Below, in pieces: positions 1-6,858 of a stretch of 13,089 bases of DNA. The notes under the pieces are model-generated. The model was given only the letters and a program-made list of their open reading frames with translations. It did not search any database and had not been told where the DNA came from. Numbering within the stretch: position 1 is the first letter of the stretch; every line of letters starts with the position of its first letter. Origin of the DNA: Bacillota bacterium (GTDB taxonomy: Bacteria; Bacillota; Clostridia; Acetivibrionales; DSM-1351); contig JAEZIB010000135.1 of NCBI GenBank assembly GCA_023416275.1, positions 1 through 13,089 of the forward strand. The letters run 5' to 3'. A program made the translations under genes and the position numbers.

Positions 1-961
1 AAAATGCTTCACCATAAGCCATTGAACCTATTCCACCGGTGATATACATTCTTTTGAAGATAATATTATTCCACATCCTGCGGCATGCTTCCAAAAGTTC
101 TCTGTCACCTGTCAGCCCAGCCACATCTGCCATACCAGACAGCATATATACAGCTCGTACAGCATGCCCTTCTGCGGTATATTGCTCTCTCACAGGAAGA
201 TGCGTCTGTGTGTATTTCCTGTTAGACATTTCAAATTCAGGAAAATGGGTAGTATTTCCTCGTCTTTCATATTCAATATCAAAGTAATATGGCTCCTGCC
301 CTCTTTCGTCAAGAAAATATTTACTGAGTTTAAGGTACTTTTCTTCTCCAGTAACTTCAAAAAGCTTCACTAAAGCCAGTTCTACCTCCTGATGACCGTC
401 ATAGCCTCGCATTTTTCCAGACTCTAGACCAAATATTGAATCTATATGATCTGCAAACCGGCACATAACATCCAGCAGTTTTCTTTTCCCAGTAGCCTTA
501 TAATATGCAACCGCAGCCTCCATCATATGACCCGCAGTATACAGCTCATGGCATTCACAAAGGTTGGTCCACCTCTTCCCTGGCTCCTTAATAGTAAAAT
601 AAGTATTAAGATAACCATCGGGCTGCTGGGCTTTCTCAATAAGCTCAATAGTCATGTCAGCCAGCGACTCTAGTTCTTTATCAGGGTGTGTCTCCAATCT
701 GTATGCAACAGCCTCCAGCCACTTTGCAACATCAGTATCCTGAAATACAAACCCGTAAAACTCTCCTTTTTCAAGACCCGCGGCTATTCTGAAATTTTTT
801 ATAGCATGGCTTGGTTCAGCATCGCTGACCCTGTCATTGATAGCTTCCCACTGATATGGAATAACCTCGTCATGAACCAGCTTTATATATCGAGACCAAA
901 ATATATCATTTATTTTAACTCTTTCTAGAGGTATAGAAGATTGTTTTTCCCTTTGTACCAT
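1..961 (-). CDS. GH127-type beta-L-arabinofuranosidase-like protein (5' part, runs off left edge)
   Basis: The reading frame is open from an ATG at 961 to the window edge, giving the first 320 residues of a family whose members are about 650 residues long. It reads as the N-terminal (alpha/alpha)6 barrel of glycoside hydrolase family 127 (formerly DUF1680). Recognisable stretches are the early FWSRYIKLVHDEVIPYQ, then QDTDVAKWLEA, the QPDGYLNTYF block, CECHELYTAGHMMEAA, the GYDGHQEVELAL block and, near the edge, MYITGGIGSMAYGEAF. The catalytic Cys/Zn site of the family lies in the missing part. Known members remove terminal beta-L-arabinofuranosyl units from plant glycans. No signal peptide is seen (it starts MVQREKQSS), so it is probably cytoplasmic and acts on imported oligosaccharides. 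A GGAGG sits 6 bases before the ATG, inside the end of the decayed permease frame, so the gene was once translationally coupled to a transporter gene. Substrate specificity within the family is not certain. Confidence 0.88.
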   Translation of the reverse strand, partial: MVQREKQSSIPLERVKINDIFWSRYIKLVHDEVIPYQWEAINDRVSDAEPSHAIKNFRIAAGLEKGEFYGFVFQDTDVAKWLEAVAYRLETHPDKELESLADMTIELIEKAQQPDGYLNTYFTIKEPGKRWTNLCECHELYTAGHMMEAAVAYYKATGKRKLLDVMCRFADHIDSIFGLESGKMRGYDGHQEVELALVKLFEVTGEEKYLKLSKYFLDERGQEPYYFDIEYERRGNTTHFPEFEMSNRKYTQTHLPVREQYTAEGHAVRAVYMLSGMADVAGLTGDRELLEACRRMWNNIIFKRMYITGGIGSMAYGEAF

Positions 962-962
962 T

Positions 963-1283
963 TTATTCCTCCAGCAGCTTATTTATTATACCAAAATCAG
1001 GCTGGAACATCAAAAGCCAGATGGAACAACCCGATGCAAGTGGTACTACCACAGGGAGATAGAATATCCCGCTGAATATTGCTCTTCCACTTATTTTAGC
1101 ATTAAGTAACACCGCAATCAACAATGAAAACACTATATTCAGCGGGACACTTCCAAAGACATAGAGTAATGTTGCTTTTACTAAATATAAAAAATATTTT
1201 AAGAATTTTATATTATTGGACTTTTTTTAGAATAGTTTCTTGTAACAAGGTAAGGGAGTCTGATAAATTAATGAATACTTATA
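963..1283 (-). pseudogene. Remnant of a sugar ABC transporter permease (MalF/UgpA type)
   Basis: On the minus strand one frame gives about 75 residues with the look of a binding-protein-dependent sugar permease: KATLLYVFGSVPLNIVFSLL, then AVLLNAKISGRAIFSGIFYL, PVVVPLASG and FQPDFGIINKLLEE, followed by TAA at 965-963. The same frame continues upstream through an in-frame TAA (1229-1227) into a piece ending CYKKLF, which resembles the NYKKLF segment that normally precedes this region in the family. Intact members have about 290-310 residues. The N-terminal helices and the whole C-terminal half, with the EAA loop that contacts the ATPase, are absent. There is no start codon with a ribosome site. 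I therefore call it a double-ended deletion product. Its stop lies one base before the GH127 ATG, so it marks a lost importer of the same operon. The upstream limit is approximate. Confidence 0.72.
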
Positions 1284-1407
1284 GGCATTCTCCTCAGATT
1301 ATTCCAGAAGCAAATACAATATCGACTAAAATTTTATTGAATATTTTTATTTAAAAAACAAAATATATATATTGTAAAAAATATCAAACTATTAGGAGGC
1401 AACAAAT

Positions 1408-1791
1408 ATGCAATTGCAAACAAATATGCCAGCAATGTCACTCATGCCAAATGGGAATCCACATCAATCCTGTATAGATGCTTGCTTGAAATGTGCTCAG
1501 ATTTGCGAAGAGTGCTTTAATATGTGTCTACAAGAATCAGATGTTAAGGCTAGAACCAACTGTATGAAGACACTTCAGGACTGTAGCGAAATATGTACAA
1601 CATCTGCTCATTATGTTTCGAGACAAAGCGGAAGTTTAAAAGAAATTTGTAATCTATGTGCTGATGTCTGTACAAAGTGTGCTTCAGAATGTGATATGTT
1701 TAAAGATCAACATTGTAAAACTTGCGCTGATACATGTAAACAGTGCGCTAATGAATGTAAAAAAATGACTAATATGGGCACTATCCAATAA
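1408..1791 (+). CDS. DUF326 / Csp-like cysteine-rich four-helix-bundle copper-binding protein
   Basis: A 127-residue protein with 19 cysteines, almost all in CxxC or CxxxC helical spacing: C22, C26, C29, C33, C36, C40, C52, C59, C63, C81, C84, C88, C91, C95, C103, C106, C110, C113 and C117. This is the signature of the DUF326 family, which includes copper storage proteins (Csp): four-helix bundles whose core is lined with Cys thiolates that bind many Cu(I) ions. The N-terminus (MQLQTNMPAMSLMPNG) has no hydrophobic core, so the protein should be cytosolic, as Csp3 is. Family role: buffering or storing Cu(I), or handling other soft metals. The start has AGGAGG 8 bases upstream. The gene stands alone, with its own terminator directly downstream and no copper ATPase or CsoR gene in view. 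Length and Cys count fit the family. The metal is inferred, not shown. Confidence 0.9.
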   Translation: MQLQTNMPAMSLMPNGNPHQSCIDACLKCAQICEECFNMCLQESDVKARTNCMKTLQDCSEICTTSAHYVSRQSGSLKEICNLCADVCTKCASECDMFKDQHCKTCADTCKQCANECKKMTNMGTIQ

Positions 1792-2016
1792 ATTTTATAA
1801 AAAGCAAAAAAGATATGTGATAAAAAATCGCATATCTTTTTTTATTCTTTACTTGTAGATATGTAAAAAAAACGCTTCAATTCAAGTGAATTACATTACA
1901 TACACTATTTAAATACGATTTTACTCTTGTGTAAATATATGGTAAAATATTATTGTAGTTTTCCACACAAATCCCATTTATTAGACTAAAGCATAATTAT
2001 TAAAGGAGGATTAAAA
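1792..2016. other. Intergenic region between the copper-protein gene and the serpin gene
   Basis: Besides the terminator, it holds a short perfect inverted repeat, AATTCA-AG-TGAATT at 1879-1892, and a weak sigma-A-like promoter candidate for the serpin: TTTACT at 1920-1925, a 17-base spacer, then TAAAAT at 1943-1948. The inverted repeat lies about 30 bases upstream of that -35, where an operator could sit. A GGAGG precedes the serpin ATG by 7 bases. Nothing else was recognised. Confidence 0.35.
1806..1845 (+). terminator. Rho-independent terminator of the DUF326 gene
   Basis: Arms 1806-1820 and 1828-1842 pair over 15 bases with one G-T wobble around a 7-base loop, and the right arm runs into a T tract. 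It begins 14 bases after the stop codon. The A-rich left arm could let it work weakly in the other direction, but no minus-strand gene needs it. Confidence 0.85.
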
Positions 2017-3315
2017 ATGAATACTAATTCTAAAATCTTGTCCAAACAAAAGAGGATACTAACGTTTGTATCGGTAATTGCGTTAGTCCTTGTATCAATC
2101 TTGTCTGGAACCAGTACTGCTCTGGCGGAGTCAGAAAGTTTATCAAATGATTATACTTCTGCTAATCTAGTGAAAGCTCCAATTCTACCGCAAACCTTTG
2201 TTACAGCTACAACTGATTTTTCATTTAATTTATTCAGGAAGTCTATTAACATGGATAAAAATTCTTTAGTGTCACCCACCTCTGTTGATATGGCATTAGG
2301 AATGACAGCAAACGGTGCAAATGGAGCAACACTTGATCAGTTTTTGATGTTGCTGGGTCAAAATAAGCTTTCATTAAAGCAGATAAACTATTTTAATTTC
2401 CTAATGAGCAATATTTTGAAGGATAGTAGCGGCAACTGTAACATCAATTTAGCTAATTCTATCTGGTATAGAAATAATATAGCTTCCAGTATAAACCGTA
2501 ATTTTTTACAGGCAAATGCTGATTTTTACAAAGCTTCTATATATAAAGCTGATTTTAATCAGCAAACCACATTAACGGATATCAATAATTGGGTAAATTA
2601 CAATACCAACGGGCTTATTAAGAAAATAATTAATGAATTAAACCCCGATACAATAATGTATCTGATAAATGCGTTATCATTTGAAGCCGACTGGGAAAAG
2701 CAATTTAGTAAAGAGGCTACTGAAGGGTATTTCAAATTGAAAGATGGAAGTAGTGTAAGGACTCCCTTCTTAAAATCTGAAGATGAGACTTATTTGGAGG
2801 GTGAAAATGCCACTGGCTTTATTAAGACATACAAAGGTGGCAAGTACAGCTTTGTGGCCATGCTGCCGAATTATAGTACCTCGTTGCAGGATTATATTAA
2901 TTCACTTGATGCTAACAAGTTTAAAAGCTTTATTGACAGTCGTACTCTAGAGCAAACAGCAGAAGTTAGTATACCAGGATTTGAATATGGATATGATATC
3001 AATCTTGTGCAGCCACTAAAGGATTTAGGTTTTGTTGATGCTTTTTATGAAGACAAAGCAGATTTTAGTAAAATGATAAGTACTAATAATGCATATATTG
3101 GAGATATTCTACATAAAACCTTTATTCAGTTTAGTGAGGTTGGAACCAAGGCTGGTGCTGTAACAGTAGTTCAGGTGCTTCCGACATCAATTCCCGGGCA
3201 ACCTGAAAAAAAAGAAGTTTATTTCAACCGCCCATTTGTATATGCAATAGTTGAAAGTGGAACAAACATTCCAATATTTATTGGAACAGTTATGAATCCT
3301 ACCAGAGCTAATTAA
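2017..3315 (+). CDS. Secreted serpin (serine/cysteine protease inhibitor)
   Basis: 432 residues. A Sec signal peptide (basic NTNSKILSKQKR, hydrophobic core, ALA-ES cleavage near residue 37/38) precedes a full-length serpin domain of about 390 residues. Family landmarks visible: the LINALSFEADWEKQF block (serpin NAIYFKGxW equivalent), the reactive-loop hinge EVGTKAGAVT at 374-383, and the C-terminal signature FNRPFVYAIVES followed by IFIGTVMNP. Small residues at P12-P9 (A-G-A-V) and Thr at P14 and P8 fit an inhibitory serpin that inserts its loop on cleavage. Counting 17 residues from P17 (E374) puts P1-P1' at T390-S391; this is a prediction. No dockerin or cell-wall anchor follows, so it should be free in the medium. 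The next gene is a cellulosomal esterase. C. thermocellum carries cellulosomal serpins thought to protect the complex from proteases, and a similar job is plausible here. GGAGG lies 7 bases before the ATG. Confidence 0.95.
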   Translation: MNTNSKILSKQKRILTFVSVIALVLVSILSGTSTALAESESLSNDYTSANLVKAPILPQTFVTATTDFSFNLFRKSINMDKNSLVSPTSVDMALGMTANGANGATLDQFLMLLGQNKLSLKQINYFNFLMSNILKDSSGNCNINLANSIWYRNNIASSINRNFLQANADFYKASIYKADFNQQTTLTDINNWVNYNTNGLIKKIINELNPDTIMYLINALSFEADWEKQFSKEATEGYFKLKDGSSVRTPFLKSEDETYLEGENATGFIKTYKGGKYSFVAMLPNYSTSLQDYINSLDANKFKSFIDSRTLEQTAEVSIPGFEYGYDINLVQPLKDLGFVDAFYEDKADFSKMISTNNAYIGDILHKTFIQFSEVGTKAGAVTVVQVLPTSIPGQPEKKEVYFNRPFVYAIVESGTNIPIFIGTVMNPTRAN

Positions 3316-3388
3316 ATCAAGGTTAAAATAAATACTTATCATGATTCTATTTTATTATATTTTTTAGGTATTTTACCACTATAATCCT

Positions 3389-3450
3389 GTATGCTCCTTG
3401 TTAACATGTTAATTGTTGACTTATAAATTAAACATTTATTCGGAGCATAC
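3389..3450. repeat. Inverted repeat enclosing a 12-base palindrome
   Basis: Perfect 9-base arms GTATGCTCC (3389-3397) and GGAGCATAC (3442-3450) are separated by 44 bases that contain the self-complementary TTAACATGTTAA (3401-3412). It lies 73 bases after the serpin stop. It could be a structured 3' end of the serpin mRNA or a protein-binding site. The lack of a T tract argues against a simple terminator. Confidence 0.55.
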
Positions 3451-3467
3451 CGTCCAGATATGTTAAT

Positions 3468-3496
3468 GAACTGCTTCAAATAAAGCGGAGCAGTTC
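3468..3496 (+). other. Stable hairpin in the serpin-esterase gap
   Basis: GAACTGCTTC (3468-3477) pairs with GGAGCAGTTC (3487-3496) over 10 base pairs, one of them T-G, around a 9-base loop. It is not followed by a T run, so termination would be weak. It may protect the 3' end of the serpin transcript from exonucleases; that role is a guess. Confidence 0.5.
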
Positions 3497-3572
3497 ACTT
3501 CGTTATTCCCTGTAGATTGTTATAATGTAAATTCTTAGCACAAAATTATTTTCATATTTTTACAAAATGTTG

Positions 3573-3643
3573 TATAATGATTATAAACACCACTCTAGAA
3601 TTTTGCAAAGTTCGATTGGGTATTCAAAATGTCTTTTGCAAAA
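3573..3643 (+). promoter_or_regulatory. Candidate promoter -10 with paired TTTTGCAAA boxes
   Basis: TATAAT at 3573-3578 is a consensus -10, but the hexamer 17 bases upstream (TTTCAT, 3550-3555) is a poor -35. Downstream lie TTTTGCAAA at 3601-3609 and the perfect palindrome TTTTGCAAAA at 3634-3643. Their starts are 33 bases apart, close to three helical turns. Two phased boxes just after a start site look like a repressor operator pair. The regulator is unknown and the call is tentative. Confidence 0.3.
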
Positions 3644-3805
3644 TAAACCAGGATAACAGTAAAAAATATCTTTTTCATTTTTATGCGATTTTTTTGTCAG
3701 CTACAAAATAAAAATTTGCTAAAACGAAAAAGCAAATCTATACTGTGCCTTAGTAAAAAGAGGGGTGAAAAGTATTAATTAAATTTATTTTGGGGGGAAT
3801 GTATT

Positions 3806-5374
3806 ATGTTTTTGAAAAAAGGTTTTAAAAGGAGCTTGTGTTTTATTCTGACGGGGGTCATGGCTTTCGGCATGGTGGCTACTACTAATAGTCCAGTATC
3901 TGCTGCTAGTGAGAAGGTTTACAAACCGCTTCCTAATGAGTACAAAATGACTAGTTCAAAACAAGGTACTATTGAAAGGTTAAGTTACAAATGGGGTAAC
4001 GATACTAAGTATTTTAACGTCTATCTGCCTAACGGATATAACCAGGCTGATACTTCTAAAAAGTATAACGTTGTATATCTGATGCACGGTGGCGGCGAAG
4101 ATGAAAATTTATTATTCGGAGGCCCAGGTCAGAACAAGGAATTAAAAGTAATCATTGATAATATGATTGCAAAGGGAGATATTAAACCAGCTATATTTGT
4201 TACACCTTCATTCTACAAAGGTAATAATGATGTTGCAGGTTTTCCTCAGGAATTAAGCACTACTCTTATTCCGTTTGTTGAAACTAAATATAATACATAT
4301 TTAAAATCAACCAGTGTTGCGGATATGAAAGCTTCCAGAGAGCACAGGGCATTTGGTGGATTCTCAATGGGTTCAGTATGTACATGGTATACATATATTA
4401 ACTGCCTTGACTATATTAAATACTTTATGCCTCTTAGCGGTGACTGTTGGGCAATAGGTGGGGGTAATAATAAAGCCGTGGAAAATGCAGCGTATCTGGC
4501 AAATGTTGCAAAGAAAGGCGGTTATAAAGCACCACATGACTTCAAGTTGTTCTGTGCTTCAGGCAGTGAAGATATTGCATATCCTAATATGGTACCTCAG
4601 ATTAATGAATTGAAAAAATTAACAGATACTTTCGTATATTCAAATGATCCTATACAAGGAAACTTCTATTTTATGGTGGCTAATGGTGGTACACATTGGT
4701 GGGGTTATATTAACCAGTACATCTACAACCTATTACCAGATTTGTTCCAAGATAATACTCCTGTAGAACCTGTAGAACCAGTAAGTGCTTTCAATAAAAT
4801 TGAAGCAGAAGATTATACAAGCCAATATGGGGTTGAGATTGAAGACAATACATCTGATACTGGTAAAAACATTGGATATATCCAAGATGGAGACTACACT
4901 GTTTACAATGTTGATTTTGGTGACGGTGCTACTGGATTCCAAGCTAGTGCAGCAAGTGAATCAAACGGTGGAAACATAGAGATTCGTTTGGATAGCCTAA
5001 CAGGTACATTAGTTGGAACATGTGCTGTGGCTAGCACAGGCGGGTGGAAGACATTTACAGATGTATCCTGCGATATTAGTAATGTTACTGGAAAACATGA
5101 TGTATACCTCAAATTTACTGGCGAAAGTGATTATTTAATGAACTTAGACTGGTTTAAATTTGACAAATCAGCAACTCCAGTTGGTAAAATAGGTGATATT
5201 AACTCTGATGGTTCAATAGATTCATTAGATTTAATGTTAATAAAGAAACATCTATTAGGTGCAGGAGAAATTGAAAACACTGCATTAGCTGATTTAGATG
5301 GAAATGGCACAGTTGATGCCCTTGACTTTGCAGTAATGAAAAAGTATTTACTTGGTATCATAACCTCATTCTAA
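3806..5374 (+). CDS. Cellulosomal carbohydrate esterase: CE1 (feruloyl esterase type) - CBM6 - type I dockerin
   Basis: 522 residues. A signal peptide (MFLKKGFKRS, hydrophobic core, PVSAA around 30-34) is followed by a CE1 esterase domain (about 40-310) of the XynZ feruloyl-esterase type. The nucleophile elbow is GGFSMG with S187; D256 in GSEDIAY and H297 in GGTHWWGY complete a likely triad. A short linker with PVEPVEPV joins a CBM6 (about 328-452, IEAEDY at its start and LDWFKF at its end), which typically binds xylan. A dockerin (460-522) has two Ca-binding repeats, GDINSDGSIDSLD and ADLDGNGTVDALD, each followed by a KKHLLG/KKYLLG-type helix. The enzyme would be secreted, dock on a scaffoldin cohesin and remove feruloyl or acetyl groups from arabinoxylan. 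Recognition positions 10/11 are S-L and A-L, unlike the S-T of C. thermocellum and closer to C. cellulolyticum dockerins. Which acyl group is cleaved cannot be told from sequence alone. Confidence 0.95.
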   Translation: MFLKKGFKRSLCFILTGVMAFGMVATTNSPVSAASEKVYKPLPNEYKMTSSKQGTIERLSYKWGNDTKYFNVYLPNGYNQADTSKKYNVVYLMHGGGEDENLLFGGPGQNKELKVIIDNMIAKGDIKPAIFVTPSFYKGNNDVAGFPQELSTTLIPFVETKYNTYLKSTSVADMKASREHRAFGGFSMGSVCTWYTYINCLDYIKYFMPLSGDCWAIGGGNNKAVENAAYLANVAKKGGYKAPHDFKLFCASGSEDIAYPNMVPQINELKKLTDTFVYSNDPIQGNFYFMVANGGTHWWGYINQYIYNLLPDLFQDNTPVEPVEPVSAFNKIEAEDYTSQYGVEIEDNTSDTGKNIGYIQDGDYTVYNVDFGDGATGFQASAASESNGGNIEIRLDSLTGTLVGTCAVASTGGWKTFTDVSCDISNVTGKHDVYLKFTGESDYLMNLDWFKFDKSATPVGKIGDINSDGSIDSLDLMLIKKHLLGAGEIENTALADLDGNGTVDALDFAVMKKYLLGIITSF

Positions 5375-5420
5375 AATAGAGACTCTGAATATAAAAACTT
5401 AGAATTATCAATATTAGAGC

Positions 5421-5482
5421 TTATTGCCAGATTTAGCCTGAAACGCCTGAAACATGTTTCAAATATCTGGCAATAATTTTTT
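5421..5482 (+). terminator. Terminator of the esterase gene
   Basis: Perfect 12-base arms TTATTGCCAGAT (5421-5432) and ATCTGGCAATAA (5465-5476) run straight into six T. The 32-base loop is unusual: it holds the tandem nonamer GCCTGAAAC twice (5436-5444 and 5445-5453) and the palindrome GAAACATGTTTC, which can form an inner hairpin. Confidence 0.82.
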
Positions 5483-5610
5483 ATCAAAATTTTATTTTCA
5501 GATAAAACATAATCAAAAAGAATTAGAAAGCAATTTAATACACAAAGTTACATTTGCATTTATTCCCAATTAATTCAAAAAAATCAAATTGTATTCACTA
5601 GATATCCACC

Positions 5611-5644
5611 AATAAAAGCGGCTTTATAGCACCGCTTTTATTTT
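5611..5644. terminator. Bidirectional terminator between convergent transcripts
   Basis: AATAAAAGCGG (5611-5621) and CCGCTTTTATT (5632-5642) pair perfectly over 11 bases around a 10-base loop. The plus strand continues into further T. Read on the minus strand, it lies 23 bases after the hemerythrin stop and the arm itself supplies a broken T run. It probably closes the minus-strand hemerythrin operon and backs up the esterase terminator. Confidence 0.78.
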
Positions 5645-5664
5645 CGTAAAATTAATATTATAAA

Positions 5665-6219
5665 CTACTTGTATTTCTTCTCAAGCCGTTCTAACATTTC
5701 AATATACTTATTTTGGAATCCAACCTTACTCATATCTTCTTCAAACTTATCGCACTCACTATTAACATTATTTAATGTTTCTTCACTCAATTCTCTTTTA
5801 GCAAAAGTATAGGCAACCTTATCTTCTTTATCAATATGTCTGGATAATAAATGAGTATAGGATACAGCGTTTGCAATAACATCAAGTTTTGCTTCAGCAT
5901 CACCAGCTTTAACTTTGACCAACGCTTCTTCAAGCTCGGTCATAAATAATCTTCCAAGATCATGCTCTACAAGCATTCCATACTTAATTAGTTTCTCAGC
6001 TGCACCTCCAATTTCATCTACCATTCGATTAAATAATATTTTTTCTTCCTTTCCATGATGATGCTTATCTGCATAATTTCTCACAAAGTCAATCATATCT
6101 TTAAAGTCTGTATAATCAATATCTTTTCCATTCATAATGGCTAAGCAGGCTTTTCTTATAACCTCTAACATCCTTTTAATGTTTTTATGCTCGTTAACCA
6201 TCAAATCAATTCCATCCAT
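5665..6219 (-). CDS. Hemerythrin-domain (HHE) di-iron protein
   Basis: 184 residues forming an all-alpha HHE/hemerythrin domain (pfam01814 type). Likely iron ligands are visible in the right order: H11 in VNEHKNIKRM, H54/H55 with E58/E59 in KHHHGKEEKILF, H86 in LVEHDLGR, and H123/H128 with E132 in THLLSRHIDKEDKVAY. The full ligand set suggests an intact di-iron centre that binds O2 or reacts with NO or peroxide. A charged C-terminal helix (about 140-184) goes beyond the core bundle. It is the last gene of a four-gene operon and starts 4 bases after its neighbour, with AAAGGTG 7 bases before the ATG. In anaerobes such proteins are linked to oxygen or nitrosative stress and iron-sulfur repair. 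The neighbouring DUF1858 gene supports that, but the ligand gas is not decided by the sequence. Confidence 0.92.
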   Translation of the reverse strand: MDGIDLMVNEHKNIKRMLEVIRKACLAIMNGKDIDYTDFKDMIDFVRNYADKHHHGKEEKILFNRMVDEIGGAAEKLIKYGMLVEHDLGRLFMTELEEALVKVKAGDAEAKLDVIANAVSYTHLLSRHIDKEDKVAYTFAKRELSEETLNNVNSECDKFEEDMSKVGFQNKYIEMLERLEKKYK

Positions 6220-6223
6220 AAAA

Positions 6224-6844
6224 TCACACCTTTTGTATCGTATTTATACCATTTTCTGTACTAGTATATTTATAGCCTGTATCACTTAACAATCCGTTAA
6301 TCCAAGCGTCTCTAAGGTAATAATAATTTTTAACATCCCCCTGAACCTTAACCCAGTAATCTTTATGAATATCTATAGTAGTCTTCCAGATAATCATAGT
6401 TTCACTGCTTTCAGTTACTTCACTTACTCTGTCGCAGGGCATTCCTTCAAGCATATAATCAAAAATAAGATTAAATAACTCCTCAGATGTTCTTTCTTTT
6501 TTTTCATGTACTTCCATTACATTAGCCCCATTTTGATAAAAAACAGCAGCAATCTCTTCTTTTGTAAGAATCTTATCCCTAAGCAATTCTGTTACTACAA
6601 ACGCTAATCTGCTTTCTACACTTATTATTCTTTGCTGAAGCCAGCCATGAATATTTGAATGCTCTATTTCATTTTCTAGTGAGCCTGTTACAGGAAATCC
6701 ATATTTGGAATGACTTTCACTTAACAGAATCTCACTGTTATATCCCTTCTTTTGAGCTAGCTCTACAACAGCTTCTATCAATTTTTCATGTAATTTTATT
6801 TTATCGTAAAGCCAATAATGGATTTTCCCTAAAAATGCGCTCAT
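6224..6844 (-). CDS. Unrecognised 206-residue helical, His-rich protein of the hemerythrin operon
   Basis: I do not recognise the family. The protein is soluble, has no signal peptide or TM segment and looks mostly helical, with an aromatic-rich C-terminal third (DYWVKVQGDVKNYYYLRDAW). Two segments resemble each other: KIHYWLYDKI at 7-16 and NIHGWLQQRI at 64-73, each followed by a helix with VV (EAVVEL; AFVVTEL). An IHKDYW occurs again near residue 160. Histidines at 9, 19, 45, 62, 66, 113 and about 160, plus C137 in GMPCDRV, could form a metal or haem site; this is conjecture. It lies between a DUF1858 CxxC protein and a canonical hemerythrin, 14 bases after the former and 4 before the latter, so it is surely co-transcribed and probably belongs to the same stress-response or redox function. 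AGGAG lies 10 bases before the ATG. Confidence 0.85.
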   Translation of the reverse strand: MSAFLGKIHYWLYDKIKLHEKLIEAVVELAQKKGYNSEILLSESHSKYGFPVTGSLENEIEHSNIHGWLQQRIISVESRLAFVVTELLRDKILTKEEIAAVFYQNGANVMEVHEKKERTSEELFNLIFDYMLEGMPCDRVSEVTESSETMIIWKTTIDIHKDYWVKVQGDVKNYYYLRDAWINGLLSDTGYKYTSTENGINTIQKV

Positions 6845-6858
6845 AAAATTTTCTCTCC

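Larger units (their letters stand above)
3316..3805. other. 490-base intergenic region and putative long leader upstream of the esterase
   Basis: AT-rich and without a supportable gene. It holds, in order: an inverted repeat GTATGCTCC / GGAGCATAC (3389-3397 and 3442-3450) that encloses the perfect 12-base palindrome TTAACATGTTAA (3401-3412); a 10-base-pair hairpin (3468-3477 with 3487-3496, one G-T pair, 9-base loop); a TATAAT at 3573-3578; two TTTTGCAAA boxes 33 bases apart; and a small ATTTGCT/AGCAAAT hairpin (3714-3720 with 3731-3737). No T tract follows the first two hairpins, so no convincing serpin terminator is seen. GGGGGG precedes the esterase ATG by 8 bases. Confidence 0.5.

Noticed and set aside
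39..928. Short plus-strand reading frames opposite the GH127 gene
   Set aside because: They are shadows of the long minus-strand frame, lack ribosome sites and give low-complexity translations without family features.
1865..1885. CcpA cre-like site before the serpin (AAAACGCTTCA)
   Set aside because: It lacks the TG and the closing C of the consensus; too many mismatches.
2017..3315. Dockerin at the end of the serpin, as in C. thermocellum
   Set aside because: The protein ends a few residues after the serpin signature (GTVMNPTRAN); no Ca-binding repeats follow.
3806..5374. Minus-strand frames of 69-76 codons inside the esterase gene
   Set aside because: They are antisense shadows of CBM6 and dockerin codons with no ribosome sites.
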